This document shows, one piece after another, positions 8,217 to 15,049 of a stretch of DNA of 23,797 bases. A program made the position numbers and the translations under genes. The stretch is from UBA9662 sp002729415 (GTDB lineage Bacteria; Poribacteria; WGA-4E; UBA9662), in contig PBXZ01000144.1 in NCBI GenBank assembly GCA_002729415.1, positions 1 through 23,797 of the forward strand, read 5' to 3'. How positions within the stretch are numbered: the first letter of the stretch is position 1; each line of letters opens with the position of its first letter. Under the pieces are notes generated by a model. The model searched no databases. It was not told the origin of the DNA and saw only the letters and a program-made list of their open reading frames with translations.

Positions 8217-9017
8217 ATGTCTGNTGTNACTCCNGATNATCGNCAGGNANGCNGCNCCACACAGCGTGANATNNTAGAACTCTCTTATGCCGAACGTGTG
8301 CGTACGTTGATGTATCTCCAGCCNATCGGNAGCCTGTCGACGCTNTCNAAAAAACATGNGGGTTGGCCTTTTGGATCGGTAATGCCTTACGGTTTAGATC
8401 AAATGGGTAATCCAACATTCCTAATTAGTACTATGGCAATCCATACCCAAAANCTNCNGTATAGCCCGAAGGCCAGTCTNCTTGTTATGGAAGCGGCTGN
8501 AGATGAGGATCCANTGGAAANGGCAAGGGTGACCATTATGGGNGANATNACTCAAGTTNNTGAGGAANATCTNGCAACGNTNANGGAAAGTTATCTCAAC
8601 CAACANCAAGANGCAAGATACTGGGTTGATTTTGGTGATTTTGCTTTCNACCGCATGNAGATTATAGACCTTTANTTTGTGGGTGGNTTTGGTGTGATGG
8701 GGTGGGTNACAGCGGAAGAATATCNGCANGCGNAAGNTGATCCTCTGGCTGATNTNNCTNCTGAAATNATNCAGCATATGAANGAAGANCACACNGATGC
8801 ATTGGNATTATTATCACAGCATTTCAGTAATCATTCANGTNNNCANGTNAGNATGANAACNGTNGATCATCTTGGGTTTGATCTGGAGTTAANACANGNT
8901 AATCANTTACAGGAAATCAGGTTGAACTTTATCCGCCAAGTACNAAACGCNGCCGAAGTTAGAAAGGTTCTNGTTGAAATGGTTCAGCAAGCNAGANCAG
9001 GGGATTCTNAAANTTAG
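8217..9017 (+). CDS. HugZ/PPOX-like FMN-binding split-barrel protein with C-terminal DUF2470-type domain
   Basis: About 266 residues. The first half is a pyridoxamine-phosphate-oxidase-like split barrel: L-S-T-L near the first strand, G-W-P-F-G-S-V-M-P-Y, H-T-Q followed by S-P-K-A-S-L-L-V, then R-V-T-I-M-G, and A-R-Y-W-V-D-F-G-D-F-A with G-G-F-G. The C-terminal 90 residues carry H-M-x-E-x-H-x-D-A-L, the start of the DUF2470 domain found in HugZ heme-degrading proteins and in CREG-like flavoproteins. This two-domain order is typical of HugZ, so heme breakdown is possible, but many homologues have no known activity. Many Ns limit residue-level checks. It is the last gene of the yej operon, 37 bp after yejA, and ends 4 bp before the convergent aldolase-like gene. 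Confidence 0.8.
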   Translation: MSXXTXDXXQXXXXTQRXXXELSYAERVRTLMYLQXIXSLSTXXKKHXGWPFGSVMPYGLDQMGNPTFLISTMAIHTQXXXYSPKASXLVMEAAXDEDPXEXARVTIMXXXTQVXEEXXATXXESYLNQXQXARYWVDFGDFAFXRMXIIDLXFVGXFGVMGWXTAEEYXXAXXDPLADXXXEXXQHMXEXHXDALXLLSQHFSNHSXXXXXMXXXDHLGFDLELXXXNXLQEIRLNFIRQVXNXAEVRKVXVEMVQQXRXGDSXX

Positions 9018-9021
9018 CANT

Positions 9022-10113
9022 TTAATGTGTTTTACCTCGNCCATGAATTAACCATGCAACTTCGACNACATTCTGACGNACTCCGTACAATATATCGTGT
9101 AGAAANACAGTTGAGTCTCCATANCCCAGCATAAAGTCAAATGTATCACCAATNTGNATCTTNTTTTCTGGCGCATTTAACGTGACNACACCNTGTTCGG
9201 CNGAAGCCTTAAATGATTCAAACNCGGANATNCCAATTGGNGTTGGCATTCTTTCCCCCCAAGCTGGCAANGCTTTNAAGCCCGCATCGAAGATGATCCG
9301 NTTGGGATTNGGTCGNCTGGTTACCAAACTTCTGACGAAAATAGAAGGCTGAGTGTCAACTCCCCATTTTTGATACGACATATCNCAAAANAATGCACCN
9401 CCAGCTTGAATTTCAGTAATTCCTGATAAGTGCGAGGTGATTTTGTAGGTACCGCTTCCCCCTCCACTGACAATCTCCACTGATAATCCTGCNTCTCGGC
9501 ACATTTCAGTTGTCTCTTTGAGGATGCTTACTGCTGTCTCAACAGTTTCCCTTTTTAACAACGGATCTTCAATTCCGACTGCATGTCCTTCCCAAGCCAT
9601 GAGTCCTTTATAACAAAGTCCCGCTGTTTCCGTGATAAGCCGGGATATTCTGACTGTCTCCAGTCCTGGAGGAACACCAGCACGATCCATGCCTGTATTA
9701 ACTTCAACCAGCACATTGATTTCGGTGTTAAATTGTGTCGCGATCTTTCCCAGTTCAGCAATGTTCAACTCGTTATCCACGGCGATCTTGATGTCAACTT
9801 GACGGCATAAGTTAGCCAGTCGTTGAATCTTCTGAGAGCCTATGATCTGATTGGCGATCAGGATGTCTTTAATTCCCGCATATGCCATGACCTCGGCTTC
9901 ACTTAGCTTCGCGCAGGTGACACCTATTGCCCCGGCTTCGATGGTTTTATGTGCGATTGCCGGTACCTTAATCCCCTTGGTGTGTGGACGCCAGTCAACA
10001 CCAGCAGCACTAAAAAAGTCTGCCAGAAGTTGAATGTTCCTTTCCATAATATCTAAATCCACCCAGAGGGCCGGTGTGTCTAATTCGTGGATTTGATGGC
10101 CAATCGCGTTCAT
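9022..10113 (-). CDS. D-threonine aldolase / D-serine dehydratase-like PLP enzyme (DSD1 family)
   Basis: Fold-type III PLP enzyme of 363 residues. It has an alanine-racemase-like barrel (L-D-T-P-A-L-W-V-D-L at 11-20; R-P-H-T-K-G with K46 as the expected PLP lysine; E-V-N-T-G-M-D-R-A-G; G-G-G-S-G-T phosphate loop) and a C-terminal beta domain ending W-L-I-H-x-R-G. The family acts on D-threonine, D-serine or 3-hydroxy-D-aspartate. The zinc-binding H-x-C seen in D-serine dehydratase is replaced: at about 330-333 the protein reads G-Y-G-D, so the metal site looks absent. GGAG at 10119-10122 (minus strand) supports the start. It is a single gene, convergent with the yej operon and divergent from the sulfatase cluster, with the 30-bp palindrome 58 bp upstream of its start. 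Confidence 0.87.
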   Translation of the reverse strand: MNAIGHQIHELDTPALWVDLDIMERNIQLLADFFSAAGVDWRPHTKGIKVPAIAHKTIEAGAIGVTCAKLSEAEVMAYAGIKDILIANQIIGSQKIQRLANLCRQVDIKIAVDNELNIAELGKIATQFNTEINVLVEVNTGMDRAGVPPGLETVRISRLITETAGLCYKGLMAWEGHAVGIEDPLLKRETVETAVSILKETTEMCRXAGLSVEIVSGGGSGTYKITSHLSGITEIQAXGAXFXDMSYQKWGVDTQPSIFVRSLVTXRXNPXRIIFDAGXKXLPAWGERMPXPIXXSXFESFKAXAEXGXVTLNAPEXKXXIGDTFDFMLXYGDSTXFLHDILYGXRQNXVEVAWLIHXRGKTH

Positions 10114-10170
10114 AGGTTCTCCAGTGCTAAGTCTAAGAATTTAACTAGATCAAATTCAGTCTATTTAGAA

Positions 10171-10200
10171 TCACGGATTTTAAGATCTTAAAATCCGTGA
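10171..10200. repeat. Perfect 30-bp palindrome (candidate operator)
   Basis: The 15 bases TCACGGATTTTAAGA are followed without a gap by their exact reverse complement. The centre is AT-rich around AGATCT. It lies 58 bp upstream of the aldolase-like start on one side and about 80 bp upstream of a -10 element on the other. No T run follows on either strand, which argues against a bidirectional terminator. The best guess is an operator for a dimeric or tetrameric regulator. No regulator gene is in the window and no second copy was seen. Confidence 0.85.
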
Positions 10201-10279
10201 ACTTGGAAATGCACCCAAATCTCTCAAATACATCATATCTATAATTTGACAAGCTGACATAGATTATTCATCTCGGTTT

Positions 10280-10288
10280 TGTTATAAT
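10280..10288 (+). promoter_or_regulatory. Extended -10 promoter candidate (TGTTATAAT) for the sulfatase cluster
   Basis: Consensus TATAAT with TG one base upstream. The 17-bp position upstream has no good -35; a TTGACA at 10246-10251 is 31 bp away, too far. Transcription would begin near 10295, about 80 nt before the sulfatase start. Confidence 0.5.
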
Positions 10289-10373
10289 GGTGTTGTTTTG
10301 CCTGTTGTCCTAATAACTTATACTTTAATTAGAAAATGCAGCCTGAAGAATCAGGGTGCAGATTGGAATAACC

Positions 10374-11840
10374 ATGACGACCTTACCATCTACGATGTCA
10401 ACTGTGAGTTCACAAACATCCACTAATAATAACATACCTACCCAACCAAACATCGTGTTTATTCTAGCAGATGATATGGGATATGGAGACTTGGGTTGTT
10501 ATAACCCGGACTCAAAGATTCCAACACCTAATATGGATAAATTAGCATCACAAGGGATGCGTTTTACTGATGCTCACTCCCCATCTGCAGTTTGCTCTCC
10601 AACGCGATATGGTGTTCTAACTGGTCGATACGCCTGGCGTTCCCGATTGAAGAATGGCGTTCTGTGGGGATATTCTACTAGTTTAATTGAAGAAGGTAGA
10701 ACGACGGTCGCTTCCACGCTAAAGCAACACGGTTATACCACTGGTTGTGTCGGCAAATGGCACCTTGGATTCCAAAACGGTGATCCTGTTGACCGGAAAA
10801 ACCNNGTGGATTATGACCAACTATTACAACCTGGACCGGTTACACTTGGATTTGATTATTTTTANGGTATTCCTGCCTCACTAGATATGGATCCGTATAT
10901 CTTCATCGAAAATGACCGTCCTNTGGAATCGGCNACTGAAATGATAGAAGGAAGCGCTCACCGTCGCCAAANCGGTGGAGGATTTTGGCGCGGAGGNCCA
11001 ATCGCACCCAATTTCAAGCACGTTGATGTTCTACCCATCATTACACAAAAGTCAGTAGAGTTTATNCAAAAAAACGCTAAAGAAACACCGGAAAATCCGT
11101 TTTTTCTGTATTTCCCATTGACTGCCCCACATACNCCTTGGGTACCAACTGAAGAATTTTNAGGCAAGAGTGGGGCGGGTTATTATGGTGACTTCACCAC
11201 ACAAGTGGATTGGTCNGTTGGTCAGATTATGGATACATTAGACCAACATAATCTGACAGAAAACACACTCATTATCATCACCAGTGACAATGGCTCGCAT
11301 TGGNACCAAAATGATATTGAACAATTTGATCATCGTTCGAATCTGCATTTGCGTGGCCAGAAAGCTGATATTTGGGAAGGNGGACATCGTATCCCGTTTA
11401 TTGCTCGCTGGCCGGGACAAATTGAAGATGGCACAGTAAATGATCAAACTATCTGCCTAACCGATTTGATGGCAACGGTTGGTGAAGTTCTTGGTGAAGA
11501 CTTACCTGAACATGCAGGCGAAGACAGTGTTAGCATTTTACCCACGTTGGTCAACCATCGATTAGATCAACCAATACGAGATGCTATCGTTAATCACTCA
11601 GCAAACGGAACGTTTGCTATTCGTCAAGGAGCATGGAAATTAATTCAAGGGCTGGGTTCCGGTGGGTTCAGCTCACCACAAACTGTGGAACCATCTCCAG
11701 ATGGGCCCAAAGGTCAACTCTATAATCTTGATGATGACCCCAGTGAAACCAATAATCTTTACTCAGAACAACCAGAATTTGTCGAGCAATTGACGAAATT
11801 GCTCGACAAATATCAAGATCAAGNACACAGTCGGAATTAG
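10374..11840 (+). CDS. Type I sulfatase (arylsulfatase A-like, formylglycine Cys type)
   Basis: Predicted sulfate-ester hydrolase of the alkaline-phosphatase superfamily, 488 residues. Numbered from the ATG at 10374: metal-binding A-D-D (D33, D34), signature C-S-P-T-R-x-x-x-L-T-G (C74, to be converted to formylglycine; R78), G-K-W-H-L-G (K128, H130), and I-T-S-D-N-G metal site in the second half. The C-terminal part has L-Y-N-L-D-x-D-P-x-E-x-x-N-L, usual for this family. An in-frame GTG at 10356 is possible. The N-terminus is polar and Ser/Thr-rich with no signal peptide, so the enzyme is predicted to be cytoplasmic, unlike most glycan sulfatases. No sulfatase-maturing enzyme is nearby. It starts the catabolic cluster, with the GH43-like gene 29 bp downstream. 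The 3' end contains a perfect 15-bp stem-loop. Confidence 0.92.
   Translation: MTTLPSTMSTVSSQTSTNNNIPTQPNIVFILADDMGYGDLGCYNPDSKIPTPNMDKLASQGMRFTDAHSPSAVCSPTRYGVLTGRYAWRSRLKNGVLWGYSTSLIEEGRTTVASTLKQHGYTTGCVGKWHLGFQNGDPVDRKNXVDYDQLLQPGPVTLGFDYFXGIPASLDMDPYIFIENDRPXESXTEMIEGSAHRRQXGGGFWRGXPIAPNFKHVDVLPIITQKSVEFXQKNAKETPENPFFLYFPLTAPHXPWVPTEEFXGKSGAGYYGDFTTQVDWXVGQIMDTLDQHNLTENTLIIITSDNGSHWXQNDIEQFDHRSNLHLRGQKADIWEXGHRIPFIARWPGQIEDGTVNDQTICLTDLMATVGEVLGEDLPEHAGEDSVSILPTLVNHRLDQPIRDAIVNHSANGTFAIRQGAWKLIQGLGSGGFSSPQTVEPSPDGPKGQLYNLDDDPSETNNLYSEQPEFVEQLTKLLDKYQDQXHSRN
11777..11811. repeat. Perfect 15-bp stem-loop inside the sulfatase 3' end
   Basis: Arms 11777-11791 (ATTTGTCGAGCAATT) and 11797-11811 are exact reverse complements with loop GACGA. 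It is fully inside the coding sequence, about 26 bases before the stop codon, and encodes F-V-E-Q-L-T-K-L-L-D-K. No T run follows. It may be an mRNA structure that separates expression of the sulfatase from the gene 29 bp after its stop. Confidence 0.9.
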
Positions 11841-11869
11841 TTTAGTCCCTAACGTAATTTAGATACANA

Positions 11870-12733
11870 ATGNGTGCTGAACGTCTAGAAAATAATCCTA
11901 TTATTGTNCCCCATATGGANGACAGAATGGGNCATAACATCAACGGGCCCTCATTGATTCAAGTACCTGAATGGGTGANAAATCCTTTAGGAAAGTATTA
12001 NTTATACTTTGCATGCCATAACGGAAAATATATTCGTTTAGCGTATGCCGATGAACTGACAGCAGACTGGAAAACCTACACACTTGGCACATTGAAGTTG
12101 GAAGATTCTTTCTGCCAAAGACACCTGGCTTCACCTGATGTACACATTGATCAAGCGAATCAAGAAATCATTATGTATTACCATGGCCCTGTACACGATG
12201 CTGAGAAACAACAATCTAAGGTTGCTATCTCAAAAGATGGTATTCAGTTTACAGCTTTCCCAGAAAATCTCGGGAACTCCTACTTCAGAGTCTTCTGGTG
12301 GAACAATTTTGCGTATGCATTGGCCATGCCAGGGATTTTTTATCGCTCAAAAGATGGCCTGAAAAACTTTCAACAAGGACCGACCCTATTTTCTGAAAAC
12401 ATGCGTCATTCTGCGATCAAGTTGGACGGCAACCAACTGACGGTTTTCTATAGTAATAAGTTGGATTGTCCTGAGAGGATTCTCTGTTCAACGATTGATT
12501 TAACTCCAGATTGGATGGATTGGCAACCCAGTCCGGCTGAAACAGTTTTAGAACCAGAGACAGAATATGAAGGTGCAGACCTTGCCTTGAATCCCTCTGA
12601 AAGCGGAAAAATTGCTAACAGAGTCCGCCAATTGCGAGATCCCTGTATTTACCGAGAAGGAAATGAAACATATCTGCTTTACTCTATCGCTGGAGAGCAT
12701 GGCATTGCTATTGCCAAACTGACAAAAGCCTGA
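11870..12733 (+). CDS. GH43-like five-bladed beta-propeller protein
   Basis: 287 residues built of strand-rich repeats typical of the GH43/GH32/GH68-like propeller. Visible landmarks are N-G-P-S-L-I-Q-V-P-E-W, L-Y-F-A-C-H (blade 1), A-S-P-D-V-H-I-D (blade 2), Y-F-R-V-F and Y-R-S-K-D-G-L (blade 3), M-R-H-S-A-I (blade 4), E-Y-E-G-A-D, and Q-L-R-D-P-C-I-Y with L-L-Y-S-I-A-G-E-x-G-I-A-I-A (blade 5). The acidic residues in S-P-D, Y-E-G and R-D-P could be catalytic, but the true GH43 triad cannot be proven by eye. No signal peptide. No clear ribosome site precedes the ATG at 11870, so coupling to the sulfatase is possible. Members are frequent next to sulfatases and PhyH genes in poribacteria-like genomes; activity is unproven. 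Confidence 0.7.
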   Translation: MXAERLENNPIIXPHMXDRMXHNINGPSLIQVPEWVXNPLGKYXLYFACHNGKYIRLAYADELTADWKTYTLGTLKLEDSFCQRHLASPDVHIDQANQEIIMYYHGPVHDAEKQQSKVAISKDGIQFTAFPENLGNSYFRVFWWNNFAYALAMPGIFYRSKDGLKNFQQGPTLFSENMRHSAIKLDGNQLTVFYSNKLDCPERILCSTIDLTPDWMDWQPSPAETVLEPETEYEGADLALNPSESGKIANRVRQLRDPCIYREGNETYLLYSIAGEHGIAIAKLTKA

Positions 12734-12761
12734 AGATAAATCCTAATCTAGTAGCGAAAAC

Positions 12762-14150
12762 ATGAGAACAAGAGAATTAAAGAAAATTGGAATTCCTAAA
12801 GGAGAACCTACTAAGCGTGCTTTCGAACTTATTAAGAATTTGGCTTCCCAAAAACATAATCAAAAGCAAATAAAAACTATCCTGTCAGGAATTGCAGCAA
12901 ATCCTACAATCTACAGAAATCATCAAACTTACAGCAAACTAGCGAAGGTCTTGGAAAAAGGCACCTATACCTCTCCTAAAACACCAGCAACCTACCAAAA
13001 ATGGGGCAAAAATTTAGATTCTCAATCTGTCCAACAGATGGAAAATGCCTGCCAATTGCCTGTATCAGTTGTAGGTGCCTTGATGCCAGATGCACATTTA
13101 GGCTACGGGTTACCAATCGGTGGTGTGTTAGCTACCGAAAATGCAGTTATACCATATGCGGTTGGTGTTGATATTGCCTGTCGTGTAAAAATGACAGTCT
13201 TAGATATGCCCGTTGAAACTTTGGAGCATAATGGAGGCAAAAATCAATTAGTTAACGCCATCGAGAGAGAAACTCGATTTGGGATCGGCTCCAAATTTAA
13301 ACATCGACGCCAGCATGAGGTTTTGGATGAAGAATGGTCAGTTTCCCCTATTACCAAACAAAACAAAGATAAGGCTTGGAGCCAATTAGGCACTAGTGGT
13401 AGTGGTAATCATTTTGTTGAATTTGGTGTCCTGACAGTTGATGAGGCCAAATTGGGATTGGAGGCAGGAAACTATCTAGCACTCCTCAGCCATAGTGGTA
13501 GTCGAGGTACTGGTGCCATTGTCGCCTCTCACTATAGTAAATTGGCTCAAAAATTACACCCCGAGTTGCCTAAAAAACTTCGTCAACTAGCTTGGCTTGA
13601 TATGGATACTGAAGTTGGACAAGAGTATTGGGCCGCTATGGAACTGATGGGAAAATACGCTGCTGCCAATCACGCTTGCATTCATCGACACATAGTTGCA
13701 TATCTTGGAGCAAATATTTTGTTGGATTTGGAAAATCATCATAACTTTGCTTGGAAGGAACATCACCATGGGCGCGATGTGATTGTACACCGTAAAGGTG
13801 CAACGCCGGCAAGCGAAGGGACGATTGGCATCATCCCAGGATCAATGGCAAGTCCTNCTTTTGTAGTTCGTGGAAAAGGNAACNTGGAATCACTAAACTC
13901 NGCAGCTCATGGAGCAGGACGGGTTATGAGCCGAAAGAAAGCTATCAGAACACTCAATTGGGAAGACACACGAAAGATACTGAAAACAAAACAGGTAACT
14001 TTGCTATCTGCGGGTTTGGACGAAGTACCTTTCGTCTATAAAAATATCGAAGAAGTGATGGCAGACCAATCAGATTTAGTGGAAATTACCGCACGATTTG
14101 ATCCTAGACTGGTTAAGATGGCTCCTCATGGAGAACGACCTGAAGACTAG
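12762..14150 (+). CDS. rtcB: RtcB-family RNA ligase
   Basis: Predicted GTP-dependent RNA ligase that joins 2',3'-cyclic-phosphate or 3'-phosphate ends to 5'-OH ends. RtcB metal and guanylate residues are all visible: D137 and C140 in V-G-V-D-I-A-C-R-V, H217 in G-S-G-N-H-F-V-E, H244 in S-H-S-G-S-R-G, H326/H327 in H-H-N-F-A-W-K-E, and the GMP-accepting H383 in A-A-H-G-A-G-R. H-R-K-G-A-T (343-348) and P-G-S-M-A-S also match. It is 462 residues, longer than E. coli RtcB (408), because of an N-terminal helical extension of about 80 residues. No archease, rtcA or rtcR is in the window. The start lies 28 bp after the propeller gene. An RNA repair gene in a catabolic cluster is unexpected. Confidence 0.93.
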   Translation: MRTRELKKIGIPKGEPTKRAFELIKNLASQKHNQKQIKTILSGIAANPTIYRNHQTYSKLAKVLEKGTYTSPKTPATYQKWGKNLDSQSVQQMENACQLPVSVVGALMPDAHLGYGLPIGGVLATENAVIPYAVGVDIACRVKMTVLDMPVETLEHNGGKNQLVNAIERETRFGIGSKFKHRRQHEVLDEEWSVSPITKQNKDKAWSQLGTSGSGNHFVEFGVLTVDEAKLGLEAGNYLALLSHSGSRGTGAIVASHYSKLAQKLHPELPKKLRQLAWLDMDTEVGQEYWAAMELMGKYAAANHACIHRHIVAYLGANILLDLENHHNFAWKEHHHGRDVIVHRKGATPASEGTIGIIPGSMASPXFVVRGKXNXESLNXAAHGAGRVMSRKKAIRTLNWEDTRKILKTKQVTLLSAGLDEVPFVYKNIEEVMADQSDLVEITARFDPRLVKMAPHGERPED

Positions 14151-14241
14151 CGTTTGATGAGTTTCCCNTANCAAAANTGAATCATACATAACATNNACTA
14201 TTAANCCATTTTATNATTGTGTCTTCATTCAGGAGTTTATC

Positions 14242-15048
14242 GTGACTGTTATCTCGACTANNGCTGANCCTGTTCCAATGACAGACGAGCAAAAATTCAT
14301 TTTCGACCTAAAAGGCTGGATACTGTTACCCGGTGTATTAGAACCAGAATTGATTGAAGCCTGCCAGGAACATCTCCACAAACTCAAACATGAACCCGAT
14401 TTATTACCTAAACATGAACGATATTCGCTGGCNGGTCCAGCTCAGGAACTAATTGATCATCCTGCTATNGTNGGTGTTCTAAGGGAAATTATCGCACCAG
14501 ATCCCGGACCAGATTCTTACGGCTTTCGTTGTGAGAACAGTTTTGCTATGTATCGTACCGCAGGCCAATCNGGNAGNCCTCCTCACTGCGGCCCGATTGT
14601 CGGACCACTTGCTTATCGCGTTTTAAATGGTCGGATCTGGTCAGGATTGACTCGCGTCGTCTGGGAATTGACTGAGGTGCAAGAAGGACAGGGAGGCACA
14701 CCAATTATGTCCGGATCTCATAAAGTAAATTTCCCGGTCCCAGAGGATTATCGACAGTTCGACCCATGGCTATATGAAAGCTATTCATGTCCTCCCGGAT
14801 CTGTTCTGATCTTTTCCGAAAGTTGCTGGCACTATGGTTTGGAATGGAAGGACACTAATCGAGACAGACAAGCGATTTTCAATTGTTACAATAGCTATTT
14901 AGCNCAATGGCACAAAGCAAATTTGCCTACTGAAGTAATTGACCAGATGCCCCCGAAGAGACAGACAGCATTCCGCGGTGTATGGGGACATAATTTTCAC
15001 CAAGGTCAACACAACGACTATTATAGCCAAGACAATCAGGCATTGTGA
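14242..15048 (+). CDS. PhyH-like Fe(II)/2-oxoglutarate oxygenase homologue with HxG instead of HxD
   Basis: Double-stranded beta-helix protein of the phytanoyl-CoA dioxygenase family, 268 residues. The N-terminus has F-D-L-K-G-W-I-L-L-P-G-V-L (the family's 'G(F/W).(V/L)...(V/L)L' opening). The expected first iron His is H115 in P-P-H-C-G, with Gly117 where most PhyH proteins have Asp. The distal His is H197 in S-C-W-H-Y-G, followed by R207 or R209 for 2-oxoglutarate. G-G-T-P-I-M-S-G-S-H-K (151-161) is the usual strand between them. The start is GTG, with AGGAG at 14231-14235 six bases upstream. The next PhyH gene starts two bases after its stop. The missing Asp makes hydroxylation uncertain; it could be a halogenase-like or otherwise altered enzyme. 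Confidence 0.85.
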   Translation: MTVISTXAXPVPMTDEQKFIFDLKGWILLPGVLEPELIEACQEHLHKLKHEPDLLPKHERYSLXGPAQELIDHPAXXGVLREIIAPDPGPDSYGFRCENSFAMYRTAGQXXXPPHCGPIVGPLAYRVLNGRIWSGLTRVVWELTEVQEGQGGTPIMSGSHKVNFPVPEDYRQFDPWLYESYSCPPGSVLIFSESCWHYGLEWKDTNRDRQAIFNCYNSYLXQWHKANLPTEVIDQMPPKRQTAFRGVWGHNFHQGQHNDYYSQDNQAL

Positions 15049-15049
15049 T

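Larger units (their letters stand above)
10114..10373. other. Divergent intergenic region upstream of aldolase-like and sulfatase genes
   Basis: AT-rich, no coding signal. It holds the perfect 30-bp palindrome (10171-10200) and an extended -10 for the sulfatase side (10280-10288). The two genes point away from each other, so one regulator bound at the palindrome could control both. Confidence 0.6.

Noticed and set aside
8180..8269. Continuation of yejA past the TNA codon
   Set aside because: The extension is low-complexity and N-filled, and overlaps the ribosome site and start of the next gene; the shorter protein matches the expected YejA length.
8040..8418. Minus-strand open frames opposite the end of yejA and the HugZ-like gene
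   Set aside because: Their apparent openness depends on many Ns; the plus strand has clear family motifs and a strong ribosome site.
10246..10288. Pairing of TTGACA at 10246 with the TATAAT at 10283 as one promoter
   Set aside because: The spacer is 31 bp, far longer than sigma-70-type promoters allow; only the extended -10 was kept.
14939..15049. Earlier start of the second PhyH gene inside the first PhyH gene
   Set aside because: The added 37 residues do not resemble the family, and an ATG one base after the previous stop gives a normal PhyH N-terminus.
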